DNA of 64,000 bases from Streptomyces luteolifulvus (GTDB lineage: Bacteria > Actinomycetota > Actinomycetes > Streptomycetales > Streptomycetaceae). The notes below the pieces were generated by a model. It was not told the DNA's origin. It saw nothing but the letters and a program-made list of their open reading frames with translations, and did not search any database. Shown piece by piece: positions 55,716 to 64,000 of the stretch. The stretch lies in NCBI RefSeq assembly GCF_008806595.1, contig NZ_VZRB01000024.1:62001-126000 (forward strand), given 5' to 3'. The stretch's first letter is position 1. Each line of letters begins with the position of its first letter. The position numbers were made by a program, and so were the translations under genes.

Positions 55716-56372
55716 ATGGACCGCATCCTGTGCGGCAGGCCTGAGCGCTCCAATGGGGCCCTGACCATCGTGGCCTTCGCCGTCGAGGCCGGTGTCCCCC
55801 GCAATGCCCTCACCCAGCGCCACCTCGATCTCAAGAACGAGTTCTACGCCAAGGTCAAAGAGCGCGGGCAGCCCACGGACGCCGAGACCCGGCTACGCAA
55901 ACACGTCGTACGGCTCAAGGAACTCCGCAAGAAGGACAGAGCCGAGCAACAACAACTACGCGCCGACGTTGAAGGGATCGTCCGGGTGGTCAACCAACTG
56001 ACCTTGGAAGACCGACAGTTGCGCGACCATCTGTCCACCCCCGACCCGGTCGTCCGTGTCTTCCCCGTCCAGCACACGCCGCCCAAGCCCCGGCTGACAG
56101 GGATGCCGGCGCAGGGCACGGATCAGTCCAGACACCTGGAAGGCCTCGACGTAAGCCCGAGCCGACGGCTTCGGTACGGAGTCGCCCAGCCGGCAATGGG
56201 CCGGCTGGGCGAGTCACATGGCGCCGTCGCAGTCATGCGACAGATGTCTGAGTCCGATGTCTCAGTGGTCACGCGGTGCACTTGGGAGCCTGGGCACCGG
56301 CTCCCGTTCGGATTCCTGGTCGGTCTCTTGGCAGCAGCACTCGCGGTCCGCCTGGCCGGGCCTCGCACGTGA
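55716..56372 (+). CDS. Tn554 TnpC-like (DUF6262-type) protein, altered C-terminus
   Basis: The first 130 of 218 residues match the small accessory protein that follows the recombinases in Tn554-like elements: MDRILCGRPERSNGALTIVA, NALTQRHLDLKNEFY, then a charged coiled coil (RLRKHVVRLKELRKKDRAEQ, LEDRQLRDHL). The tail beyond about residue 135 has no such likeness and probably comes from frame drift into flanking DNA. With its recombinase broken it is unlikely to function. Confidence 0.6.
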   Translation: MDRILCGRPERSNGALTIVAFAVEAGVPRNALTQRHLDLKNEFYAKVKERGQPTDAETRLRKHVVRLKELRKKDRAEQQQLRADVEGIVRVVNQLTLEDRQLRDHLSTPDPVVRVFPVQHTPPKPRLTGMPAQGTDQSRHLEGLDVSPSRRLRYGVAQPAMGRLGESHGAVAVMRQMSESDVSVVTRCTWEPGHRLPFGFLVGLLAAALAVRLAGPRT

Positions 56373-56572
56373 CGGGAAGAGGCAGCGTCACGGGTCACCA
56401 TCAATCCCTGCGTGCAGCAGTTGCTGTCCCCGGCCGTGCAACGTGATGCTGGCCGCCGTCCATGCGATGGCAGCATCGCCTGGCGTACCTGGGCCGGGCT
56501 GCTGCCGTAGCAGCTGGCTGCGGAGGTTTCGGAGGAGGTCCGGCGGCGTGTCGGTCGGGCGCTTGAGCACGA

Positions 56573-58048
56573 TCAGCAGACTCCGTCGTTCCGCCATGCA
56601 GCCCACGAACTCGGGTCGCTGGGCACGGCACCGGTGGAGTACCACGTCGCGGTGTACTTGGTTCCGTGGTAGGAGACCACGTCTCCCGGCACGTAGGACT
56701 TGCTGGAACTCCACGCCGGCCCGCATGCGCCGCCGGTGGCGCTGGGCGAACTGCTGGACGGGCTGCTTGGAGGACTGCTGGGCGAAGAGCTGGGCGAGCT
56801 GCTCGGCGAGCTGCTGGGCTGGCCGCCGCTGGAGTTGCCCACAGTGACGGTCCAGCGGGTGGGGTTCGGGTCGTACGCCGCGCCCGAGACGTCCGGCTGG
56901 CCGTCGGGGGTCACGTCGTCGTAGGGGAAGGAGTAACCGATGGGCGAGTTGGCGTGGACGATCCGCGCCCAGTGGTTGGTCGTGCCGCCCTGGTAGTAGT
57001 CCGCGACGGTGGCCCCGTTGGGCTGGTTGGGGAAGGCGAGCACGGTGCTGCGGTTGAAGGCCGCCGCCACCCGTGCCAGCAACCCCTTCTTGGCATCGGA
57101 GTCACTCGGGTTGTTGGTGAAGGGTCCGTGATCGCAGGTGAAGATGTCCTTGGAGGTGGGCTTGGTGAAGGTTGACCCGTCATTGAAGGTCAGCAATCCA
57201 CCAGTGATGCGCCCGGTGTACGCGCCGCGGCCGCCCTGCAGATCCACGCGAAGGTCGGTGCTGCTGTACTTCGCCCAGACCTGGTCGATGTAGCTGTTCC
57301 AGTACGAGCGGAAGGGCATGTGATCCGGTGAGCCGAAGTAGGGGGCCATCAGAGCCTGCGGGGAGATGGCTCGGATCACCGTGCCTTCGCTGTTTCTGAT
57401 CACCAGTTGGTCCCAGGGCTGCCCATCGGCCGCCGCCTGGGCGACCAGGCCGTTCGCGATCCCTTGCAGCGCCCCGTTCGCCATGGGTTGCACCGTGTGC
57501 GTCGCGTTGCCCTCCAGCGTGAGGCCGATCGGCAGCGCCGTCACCAAGTCGACGTACGACACGTTGGAGAACAACTGCGTGGTGTCGAACGTGAACTCAC
57601 AGAACGACCAGATCTTGTTGGAGTTGGGATCGGTGGAAGTGGCGTATCCCGGCTCGACCAGGGCCGGTCCGGGATTGACAAAGAAGTCGAGGTAGTCGTC
57701 CCGGACGAAGTAGACACGCGCCCCGTACATCCGCGGCAGCGTCAGCGTCTTCGGCGCAGCACCGGCCGCGTTCAGTGGGATGGAACAGTCCACACCCAGG
57801 GGGGTGTGGGTCTGGGACGGTGACGGTGGGTAGTACTTGCTGCCATCCGCACGCAGCAGCATGAGGCGGTCGGTGCCGACCTCTCTGCCCGTGACGTAAG
57901 CCCTCACCGTGCCGGTGATGCCCGCGTTCTCCAACGCGAGTTCGCAGGTCGTGGGACCGGCCGCGGCGCGCGAGCCGAGCAGGCCGACCAGCGGCGCGGA
58001 AAGGACGGCGGCACCAGAGGCGGTGAGGAACGCACGACGGGACACCAT
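56573..58048 (-). CDS. Secreted GH64 beta-1,3-glucanase with chitin-binding-type module
   Basis: This 491-aa enzyme hydrolyses beta-1,3-glucan, such as fungal cell walls. The N-terminus VSRRAFLTASG is a twin-arginine signal. The GH64 (laminaripentaose-producing type) domain follows at about 32-400 (LTLPRMYGARVYFVRDDYLD, NKIWSFCEFTFD, TCDHGPFTN). A Ser/Pro repeat linker near 405-437 leads to a CBM5/12-like module (WSSSKSYVPGDVVSYHGTKY, then WYSTGAVPSDPSSWAAW). GGAGG precedes the ATG. A CebR-type operator lies upstream, and the GH16 gene is divergent. Confidence 0.9.
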   Translation of the reverse strand: MVSRRAFLTASGAAVLSAPLVGLLGSRAAAGPTTCELALENAGITGTVRAYVTGREVGTDRLMLLRADGSKYYPPSPSQTHTPLGVDCSIPLNAAGAAPKTLTLPRMYGARVYFVRDDYLDFFVNPGPALVEPGYATSTDPNSNKIWSFCEFTFDTTQLFSNVSYVDLVTALPIGLTLEGNATHTVQPMANGALQGIANGLVAQAAADGQPWDQLVIRNSEGTVIRAISPQALMAPYFGSPDHMPFRSYWNSYIDQVWAKYSSTDLRVDLQGGRGAYTGRITGGLLTFNDGSTFTKPTSKDIFTCDHGPFTNNPSDSDAKKGLLARVAAAFNRSTVLAFPNQPNGATVADYYQGGTTNHWARIVHANSPIGYSFPYDDVTPDGQPDVSGAAYDPNPTRWTVTVGNSSGGQPSSSPSSSPSSSPSSPPSSPSSSSPSATGGACGPAWSSSKSYVPGDVVSYHGTKYTATWYSTGAVPSDPSSWAAWRNDGVC

Positions 58049-58160
58049 GGAAGACCTCCAATGGAGCGGGAGACACGGGCGAGCACCCAGAACCTGAACG
58101 TGGCTGACATTCGATGGCGCCACTGTGGTCATGGACCTGAGCGCCGTCAAGACTTTGAGC

Positions 58161-58174
58161 TGAGAGCGCTCCCA
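58161..58174. promoter_or_regulatory. CebR/LacI-type operator at the GH64 promoter
   Basis: TGAGAGCGCTCCCA differs by one base from TGGGAGCGCTCCCA, the operator known for CebR-type LacI repressors of streptomycete glucan and cellulose genes. It lies 113 nt upstream of the GH64 start. Confidence 0.75.
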
Positions 58175-58229
58175 AAATCTTAATCCCCACAACTTTTGAA
58201 GGAACGCCAGCTTGTTCTGTCCCGATATA

Positions 58230-58385
58230 GGCTGATCCAAACGAAACCGCTGCTGGTCCCGGCGATGATGGCGCCGCTGGGGCGGCGGGCGTGGTGGGCG
58301 CCGCAGCCGCTGCGGCGGGCACACGCGCTGTTCGGGTTGCGGAAGGGGCAGCAGCGGCTCCGGCGCCACTCGCGCACCACTGACC
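58230..58385 (+). pseudogene. MMPL transporter C-terminal remnant
   Basis: About 45 codons read LLVPAMMAPLGRRAWWAPQP then LRRAHALFGLRKG, the end of an MMPL-type membrane transporter. Nothing of the rest is present. It lies in the promoter gap of the two glucanase genes. Confidence 0.55.
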
Positions 58386-58497
58386 GGGTGGCCGCGGTAC
58401 CTCCATTGGGGACGGCCTGCGGCCGTCGAGCGGTCTCCGGCTTTCTTTGTTTCATCTCTTGACGACCGTGGTGACGGGGAGCACAGTGGCTGCACTT

Positions 58498-58511
58498 CGA
58501 GAGCGCTCTCA
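58498..58511. promoter_or_regulatory. CebR/LacI-type operator at the GH16 promoter
   Basis: GAGAGCGCTCTC at 58499-58510 is a perfect palindrome with the AGCGCT core of the site at 58161. It lies 57 nt upstream of the GH16 start. Confidence 0.75.
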
Positions 58512-58567
58512 AATGCCCTTTTCAGGTCACCCGCGCATCCACACTCCGTACCCGAGAGGCACCCCGC

Positions 58568-59962
58568 ATGAGTGAAACCTCCGGCACACACCGCAGACGG
58601 CGCCCGCTGCGGCGGGCCTTCGTCGCCGTGGTCAGCACCCTCGGCCTCGCGGCCGCCGCCGCCACGCTGGCCTCCCCGTCCGCGAACGCCTCCGCCCCCA
58701 CGCCCCCGTCGGGCTGGACCCAGGTCTTCCTCGACGACTTCGACGGCGCGGCCGGCACCGGCGTCAACACATCCAACTGGCAGTACGACACCGGGCATTC
58801 GTATCCGGGCGGCCCGGCCAACTGGGGTACCGGCGAGGTCCAGTCGTACACGTCCAGCACCAGCAACGTCTCGCTCGACGGCAACGGCAACCTGCGCATC
58901 ACCCCGCTGCGCGACGCGTCCGGCACCTGGACCTCGGGCCGTCTCGAGACCGTCCGCACCGACTTCCAGCCCCCGGCCGACGGCAAGCTGCGCGTCGAGG
59001 CCCGCATCCAGATGCCGAACGTCACCGGCACTGCCGCCGAGGGCTACTGGCCGGCGTTCTGGATGCTGGGCGCGCCCTACCGCGGCAACTACCAGAACTG
59101 GCCGAGCGTCGGCGAGCTGGACATCATGGAGAACGTCCAGGGCATGAACCGCGTCTGGGCCACCATGCACTGCGGCACCAACCCCGGCGGCCCGTGCAAC
59201 GAGACGTCCGGCATCGGCAACTACACGGCGTGTCCGGGCTCGACCTGCCAGTCGGGCTTCCACACCTACACCATGGAATGGGACCGCTCGGTCAGCCCCG
59301 AGGCGATCCGCTTCTCCGTCGACGGCACCCAGTTCCACACGGTCACCGCGAGCCAGATGGACGCGACGACCTGGAACAACGCCACGAACCACGGTTTCTT
59401 CATCCTCCTCAACGTGGCGATGGGCGGCGCCTTCCCGGACGCGCTCGGGGGCGGCCTGGACGGGGACACCCAGCCCGGCCACCCGATGGTCGTCGACTAC
59501 GTGCAGGTGCTGCAGTCCGGTGGCGGTACCACACCTCCCCCGACCGGAAACCGCGACGCCTACGGCACCCTCCAGGCCGAGTCCTACGACAGCCAGTCCG
59601 GCGTGAGCACCGAGTCGACGTCGGACTCCGACGGCGGCCAGAACATCGGCTCCCTCGCCAACGGCGACTGGGCCCTGTACAAGGGCGTCAACTTCGGCTC
59701 CACGGCGGCCCGGCAGTTCAACGCCCGGGTGGCCAGCGGCGCGGCTGGCGGCGTCAGCGGACTGGTCGAGGTGCGCCTGGACAGCCGCAGCAACACGCCC
59801 ATCGGCAGTTTCGCCGTGGCCAACACGGGCGGCTGGCAATCCTGGAAGACGGTCCCCGCGAACATCAGCTCGGTGACGGGCACCCACGACGTGTATCTGA
59901 CCTTCACCAGCGGCCAGCCGGCGGACTTCGTCAACGTCAACTGGTTCAACTTCGGGCACTGA
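58568..59962 (+). CDS. Secreted GH16 endo-beta-glucanase with CBM6-type module
   Basis: This 464-aa enzyme cleaves beta-1,3 or mixed-linkage glucan. A Sec-type signal with a twin-Arg-rich start ends near residue 42. The GH16 jelly roll (about 45-315) holds the catalytic motif GELDIMENV with nucleophile Glu183, Asp185 and acid/base Glu188. A short Pro/Thr linker leads to a CBM6-like module at 330-464 (TLQAESYDSQSGV, NIGSLANGDWALYKGVNFG). It is divergent from the GH64 gene, and both have AGCGCT operators, so they probably form one glucan-induced regulon. Confidence 0.93.
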   Translation: MSETSGTHRRRRPLRRAFVAVVSTLGLAAAAATLASPSANASAPTPPSGWTQVFLDDFDGAAGTGVNTSNWQYDTGHSYPGGPANWGTGEVQSYTSSTSNVSLDGNGNLRITPLRDASGTWTSGRLETVRTDFQPPADGKLRVEARIQMPNVTGTAAEGYWPAFWMLGAPYRGNYQNWPSVGELDIMENVQGMNRVWATMHCGTNPGGPCNETSGIGNYTACPGSTCQSGFHTYTMEWDRSVSPEAIRFSVDGTQFHTVTASQMDATTWNNATNHGFFILLNVAMGGAFPDALGGGLDGDTQPGHPMVVDYVQVLQSGGGTTPPPTGNRDAYGTLQAESYDSQSGVSTESTSDSDGGQNIGSLANGDWALYKGVNFGSTAARQFNARVASGAAGGVSGLVEVRLDSRSNTPIGSFAVANTGGWQSWKTVPANISSVTGTHDVYLTFTSGQPADFVNVNWFNFGH

Positions 59963-60066
59963 CGTCCCCGCCCGAGGCCATGCGGCGCCGGGCAGTTCGA
60001 CCTTGACGCAGGCGTCAACCCCTGGCGTGCGTTTCCCACCCTCGGCGCCTGCGAGATCCCCCTGAG

Positions 60067-60838
60067 CTAAGCGGCTTTGGTGAAGTTCTCTGTTGATCGT
60101 CGGATCCGGGTCTGCTGGCGGGTCAGCGCTTTGTCCACGGCGTCGGCGATGGCTTCGGTGCTGGTGTGGGCGCGTTGGGGATAGTCCTCGTACTTGGCGG
60201 AGCGCCAGATGCGTTCGATGTCGTTGAGTTCGGGGCTGCGCGGTGGGAGGTAGAACAGATCGACCCCGATCTTCGCAAGCTGGTCGCGGCGGCCCTTGAA
60301 CGCCTTGGCGACGTGAGCGGAGGCGTTGTCCAGCACAACCGTGCACGGCCGGGACCGCCGCCAGACCGGCAGCGCGGTGCCTGTGCCGTCCGCGGCCAGG
60401 GATAACGCGGCCGCGCCGCCGGGCAGGCCGGCCAGCTTCGAGCAGACGAACTCCAACCTCACAGCAGCGTCGATCTCGCCCGGGGTGTGCTCCCACACGA
60501 GATCCGAAGCGGTGCCGGTGATCAGCGCGCCCAGCACGTTGACCCGGCGGCCCTTGGTGTCCTCGCGTGGCACTACGGCCCGCTGTCCGGTGCGGGACCA
60601 GGTATAGCCGGTGGGCATGGTCGGAGCGAACCCGGACTCGTCCAGGAAGATCAGGTCCCGCGTGCCCGCGAAGGCCTCCAGCCGTGCAGCCGTGTGCCCT
60701 CCAGCCGGGCCCGTGCGGCCTGCTGGAGGGCAGGGTCGGCCTTGTGCCGAAGGCTGTCGCGTGCGTTTCCAGCGGAAGCCGTCCCGTCGCAGCAACTCGG
60801 TGAGCCAGGCCGCGGACACCTCAACACCCGTTCAGTCG
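60067..60838 (-). pseudogene. IS630 family transposase remnant
   Basis: The DDE core is readable: LIFLDESGFAPTMPTGYTWS with the first Asp-Glu, VNVLGALITG, VVLDNASAHVAKAFKGRR and LPPRSPELNDIERIW. Upstream the frame is broken near 60700 (GFRWKRTRDSLRHK lies across two frames), and the N-terminus is missing where the group II intron begins. Confidence 0.75.
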
Positions 60839-60852
60839 GCGTGCGCCGTGAG

Positions 60853-61545
60853 CAGGGCTGATTCAAAGTCCTATCGATCATGAGGAGCTGCTGGTCACAC
60901 CGCTGTGACAGGCAGGCAGTCGACCGCCACGAATGCAACGAAGTCGACCGCCACGAATGCAAGAGAGCTCCGGTTGACGGGGTGACCTTCCCAAGTCGCC
61001 CTGCACCACCGGAGCTTCGATGTGCCGCCAGTCTGCCACTGTCTGCCTGACCAAGTCGCCCACCGCCGCGCAGCGCGCCGAAGGCGGCATCGTCGGGCGG
61101 CTGGCCGTCCTGCCCGACCCGCGTGATCGCCGCGGACGCCGCCACTCGCTGGTGTCCGTGCTGCTCACCGCAGCGTGCGCGGTGCTCGCCGGGGCCCGCT
61201 CCTATCTGGCCATCGGCCAGTGGGCGAAGAACGCGCCGCAGGACACGCTCGCCCGTCTCGGCGTGCGCGCCGTCGGCGCGTTTCGGGTGCGGCGCGCTCC
61301 CTCGACCGGCACCATCCGCCGCGTCCTGGCCGCTGTGTGCCCCGGCGGGCTCGCCGACCTGCTCGGCCGCGACCATGGCGACGCTGCGGAACCTGGCCAT
61401 CAACACGCTGCAAGACGTCGGGCACCGCAGCATCGCCGCCGGGCTACGCGAGGTCTCCTACGCGGCTTTCACCCGCCCGTTGGAGCTGCTCGGCCTCGCC
61501 TGACCTGCACCGCAGCATGATCACCCGGACTTTGAATCAGCCCTG
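60853..61545. mobile_element. ISAs1 deletion derivative with intact ends
   Basis: Perfect 19-bp terminal inverted repeats (CAGGGCTGATTCAAAGTCC at 60853-60871 and its complement at 61527-61545) are flanked by a 10-bp direct duplication GCGCCGTGAG at 60843-60852 and 61546-61555. Inside, the transposase N-terminus (LAVLPDPRDRRGRRHSLVSV at about 61100) is joined after about 61370 to the C-terminal piece (LRNLAINTLQ, REVSYAAFTRPLELLGLA), with the middle deleted. It is a non-autonomous element about 0.7 kb long. Confidence 0.88.
60919..60962. repeat. Two-copy 24-bp tandem repeat inside the ISAs1 derivative
   Basis: GTCGACCGCCACGAATGCAA occurs at 60919-60938 and 60943-60962, a 24-bp period. It lies in the left subterminal region and may bind the transposase. 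Confidence 0.8.
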
Positions 61546-61761
61546 GCGCCGTGAGGCGCTTCACCGTATCCCCGACTCAATCGGGAGGTGAACCGCCCCG
61601 TGTCAGGTAGAGACTTCGGAGGGAGGTTTCTGGGTCACCTGGCTTACCTGGACGCGAAAGCGCGAGGGGACAATAGCATGCCAGGAAAGCGAGTGATCAC
61701 CTGGAGGCGTCCAAGGTGATGCGTCGCAAGGCCCGCGCGACATGGCTAAAGCTGGATTGCG

Positions 61762-62862
61762 GTGAAAGAACACGCCCGTCGGAAAGACGCCCGAAACCGA
61801 CGCAGCGTCATCAACCGGATCGCGAAGGCCAAACGGCTCGGAGACAGGGAAACGGTGAAGGCCCTGCGGGCCCAAGCGCGTTCCCTCCCGAGCCAGGACC
61901 CAAACGACCCCGGATACCGACGTCTGAACTATTGCAGGTACGCCGACGACTGGTTACTCGGATTCGCGGGACCGAAGCACGAAGCCGAGGAGATCAAAGC
62001 ACGGATCCGTGACTTCCTGCGGAGTGAACTCCGCCTGGAACTCTCGGAATCCAAAACTCTGATCACCCACGCCGCCAGCCAGGCGGCGCGCTTCCTTGGC
62101 TATGAGATCCGGGTTCAACACGCCAATGACAAGATCGACCATCGCGGTCATCGGTCCATCAACGGCGCCGTCGGACTCTTCGTGCCCAGAACCGCTATTC
62201 AGGAGAGATGCGCGCGCTACATGCGCAACGGGAAGCCCCAACGGCGAGGCCATCTGCTGCACGACACTGACTTCAGCATCGTCGCGCAGTTCGGAGCCGA
62301 GTTCCGCGGGGTCGTCCAGTACTACCTGCTGGCCCAGGACGTCTACCGCCTGAGCCACCTCCAGTGGGTCATGCTGGTCTCCATGCTGAAAACCCTGGCA
62401 GCAAAGCACCAAACCTCCGTAACGAAGATGGCCCGCAAGTACAAAGCGACCATCGACACACCAGGCGGACGGCTCCGGTGCTTTGAAGTCACGGTGCCAC
62501 GCGACGGAGGAAGGAAACCACTGAAGGCCCGCTTCGGCGGGATCCCACTCAAGCGCCAGCGCGCTGCCAAGCTGACCGATCGCGACTTCGGCCAGGCACT
62601 TCCTCGGAACGAGCTGATTCACAAGCTGCTGACCGAGAGTTGCGCACTCTGCAGTTCCCGGACGGACCTCCACGTCCATCACATCCGGAAACTCGCGGAC
62701 GTCAACAAGCCTGGCCGCCGCGAGAAACCTGAATGGATGCACCTGATGGCACGGCGGCGACGCAAAGCACTTGTCGTCTGCCGTCTCTGCCACGAACACA
62801 TCCACGCAGGCAAGGCCACAGCAAAACTCGGAACTGACCACTGGAGAGCCGAGATGCGGTGA
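61762..62862 (+). pseudogene. Group II intron maturase/reverse transcriptase, N-terminally deleted
   Basis: The open frame of 366 aa keeps the RT motif YADDWLLGF near residue 61, the thumb/X region (ELRLELSESKTLITHA, RFLGYEIRVQ, WVMLVSMLKTLAAKHQT) and a C-terminal HNH endonuclease (CALCSSRTDLHVHHI and CRLCHEHIHAG). About 250 residues with RT motifs 0 to 4 are missing, so reverse transcription and probably splicing support are lost. GTG at 61762 is only the first start in the frame. Confidence 0.8.
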
Positions 62863-62880
62863 AAGCCGCCTGTCCGGTTC
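62846..62880 (+). ncRNA. Group II intron domain V
   Basis: The 35-nt element begins GAGCCG and ends CGGTTC, with the GCGG/CCGC stem capped by a GAAA tetraloop (TGAAAG) and an internal bulge, the standard catalytic domain V. It lies 60 nt before the intron 3-prime end. Confidence 0.8.
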
Positions 62881-62957
62881 GGGAAGGGGCCGTCGGAAAA
62901 GGACCTCCGCCAGAGGCACCTCGCCGGCGGCCTACTTCACAGGAGGGCTTTTCCTCC

Positions 62958-62995
62958 CGGTCCGGACGCTGACCGGCCGGTCAGCGTCCGGACCG
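62958..62995. terminator. 38-bp perfect palindrome, bidirectional terminator
   Basis: The two 19-bp arms meet without a spacer at 62976/62977. It lies 53 nt beyond the stop of the minus-strand transporter gene and 17 nt beyond the intron end, fitting a terminator that serves both sides. Confidence 0.7.
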
Positions 62996-63048
62996 TTGGG
63001 ACGGCTCAGACCCGGGGCGCGGCGGCTCGGCCCTGGGGCCGGGCGGGT

Positions 63049-64000
63049 TCAGCCTTTGGGCAGGGTGTAGGTCCGCGCCGCGGGCACCTCGTGGGCCGGT
63101 TCGACGTTCGCGAGGCCGCCGGGGGCCTTCTTCGCCGGCTTGTGGATGAAGGTCTGGTACGTCGCTGGCTTGGTGCGGTCCGAGAAGTTCAGCGGCACGC
63201 CGAGCACGGTGAGCCGGGACTGCTTGCGGTGGGCGGCGGCTATGCCCTGGCGCGTCAGGTCCTTCGCCTTGCAGGCCGCCTTGAGGTCCTCGCCGAGGAC
63301 GCTGATCGCGTTCCAGCCGCTGACGACACCCGGGTCGAGCAGGTCCTTCGGGTACTTCGCCGTGTAGTCCTTGGCGAGCTTCTGCATGGCGGGGTTGTCG
63401 GCGCTGAACGCCGGGGCGGGGCTCGCCACCTGGAGCATCTTCTCCAGGGCGGGTCCGACCGGGGTCGCCATCAGCTGCGGGGCGAAGCCCGGCGAGCTGG
63501 TGAGGACCGGGACGGTGAAGCCCGCGGCGGCGGCGGTGCCGACCAGGGCGGCCGTCTGGCGCGGACCGGCGCTGATCAGGATCGCCTTGACGCCGGCCTG
63601 CTTGAGCGCGGTGACCTGGGCGGTCAGGTCCTGGTCGGTGGGCTTGATCTTCTGCCCGACGATGGTCAGCTTCGCTTTCTTCGCCGCGTAGGTGGCACCG
63701 GCGAGCGCGTTCTCGCCGTACTCACCCTCGAAGTAGACGTGGCCGATCTTGTCGCCCGCCTTCAGCTTGGCCGTACGGACGACGTAGTCGACGCCGTTGA
63801 TCATGTCGATGTCGTAAGTGGAGCCGACCACCTGGACGTACTCGCGGCCCAGCAGGGTGGAGGCCCAGGCCATCGGGAACGTGAGCAGGTGCTTGGACTC
63901 GAGCTCCTGCGACAGCGAGGACACCACTGGGGAGCCGACCATCTGGGACACGGCGGCCACGTTCGGCTCGGTCTCGGTGAACGCGGACACGGCCTTCTGG
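63049..64000 (-). CDS. ABC transporter substrate-binding protein, Leu/Ile/Val type (5-prime end outside window)
   Basis: The visible 317 residues belong to the periplasmic-binding fold used for branched-chain amino acids and related compounds (Peripla_BP_6). Typical blocks are AAVSQMVGSPVVSSLSQELE, YGENALAGATYAAKKAKLTI, TAQVTALKQAGVKAILISAG and GVVSGWNAISVLGEDLKAAC. It would be a lipoprotein delivering a ligand to an ABC importer; the signal and start lie beyond position 64000. The hairpin at 62958 follows its stop, so it is the last gene of its operon. Confidence 0.88.
   Translation of the reverse strand, partial: QKAVSAFTETEPNVAAVSQMVGSPVVSSLSQELESKHLLTFPMAWASTLLGREYVQVVGSTYDIDMINGVDYVVRTAKLKAGDKIGHVYFEGEYGENALAGATYAAKKAKLTIVGQKIKPTDQDLTAQVTALKQAGVKAILISAGPRQTAALVGTAAAAGFTVPVLTSSPGFAPQLMATPVGPALEKMLQVASPAPAFSADNPAMQKLAKDYTAKYPKDLLDPGVVSGWNAISVLGEDLKAACKAKDLTRQGIAAAHRKQSRLTVLGVPLNFSDRTKPATYQTFIHKPAKKAPGGLANVEPAHEVPAARTYTLPKG

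Larger units (their letters stand above)
60841..62940 (+). mobile_element. Degenerate group II intron containing an ISAs1 derivative
   Basis: The 5-prime end GTGCGCC opens a small GCGCC/GGCGC hairpin typical of bacterial group II introns. The maturase gene (N-terminally deleted) lies inside. Domain V is present at 62846-62880, and the 3-prime end CTACTTCAC fits the AY rule. An ISAs1 derivative sits in the first hairpin. Both the ribozyme and the protein are therefore defective. Confidence 0.72.

Noticed and set aside
54925..55764. A 279-aa plus-strand frame considered as a lipoprotein
   Set aside because: Only the first 70 residues look lipoprotein-like; the remainder overlaps the frameshifted recombinase remnant in mixed frames.
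56573..60496. A 1307-aa minus-strand open frame covering the GH64 gene and the region beyond
   Set aside because: Only the part from 58048 down has a ribosome site, Tat signal and GH64 domain; the rest runs antisense through the GH16 gene and is an artefact of high GC.
60919..60962. Short tandem repeat considered as a CRISPR
   Set aside because: There are only two copies with a 4-bp gap, and they lie in an ISAs1 end.

Overview
The window is high-GC actinobacterial DNA, most likely Streptomyces or a close relative. The signs are GC-rich third codon positions, frequent GTG and occasional TTG starts, strong GGAGG-type ribosome binding sites, Tat- and Sec-exported polysaccharidases, a type III polyketide synthase cluster, a LanM lanthipeptide synthetase, and many families typical of streptomycetes (PucR, TetR and MarR regulators, amphi-Trp, DUF6247, Sir2). 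The density of broken insertion sequences and small accessory operons suggests an accessory part of the chromosome, such as a chromosome arm. No rRNA or tRNA gene and no CRISPR array was seen.

Layout. 0.2-5.1 kb: a secreted glycosidase, a sirtuin, and an AhpD-type peroxidase operon facing its TetR regulator. 5.3-9.7 kb: an IstB remnant, a large fused biotin-dependent carboxylase and an amphi-Trp protein. 10.2-13.9 kb: a type III PKS, membrane methyltransferase and FAD oxidoreductase operon, divergent from a UbiA prenyltransferase. 14.2-19 kb: IS630 and MmyB-regulator debris, a MarR/LigB-dioxygenase pair with four operator palindromes, a quinone oxidoreductase and a PucR regulator. 19.1-27.3 kb: a catabolic cluster with a flavin reductase, acyl-CoA-dehydrogenase-like monooxygenase, cupin, HpaI aldolase, NTF2-like protein, DUF3500 protein, LysR regulator, IMPase-like protein and a nucleotide-binding reductase. 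27.4-35.1 kb: a compact lanthipeptide locus (66-aa precursor plus LanM) boxed between a broken TnpB element and IS1380 plus an intact IS200/IS605 element. 35.1-40.9 kb: ISAs1, Rhs and IS630 debris around a three-gene DUF6247 operon. 40.9-50.3 kb: redox and detoxification genes under LysR, MarR and TetR regulators whose operators can be read directly. 50.3-56.4 kb: a GMC oxidoreductase/DUF1080 fusion, a beta-propeller protein and Tn554-like debris. 56.6-60 kb: divergent GH64 and GH16 beta-glucanases with CebR-type operators. 60.1-63 kb: an IS630 remnant, then a degenerate group II intron invaded by an ISAs1 deletion derivative. 63-64 kb: a substrate-binding protein running off the window.

The most interesting items are the small, apparently orphan lanthipeptide locus with a Cys-Cys-ending precursor, the PKS/UbiA cluster, the GMC-DUF1080 fusion, the nested mobile elements at 60.8-62.9 kb, and the readable operator arrays of four divergent regulator pairs. 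All family calls come from reading translated motifs; no database search was run.
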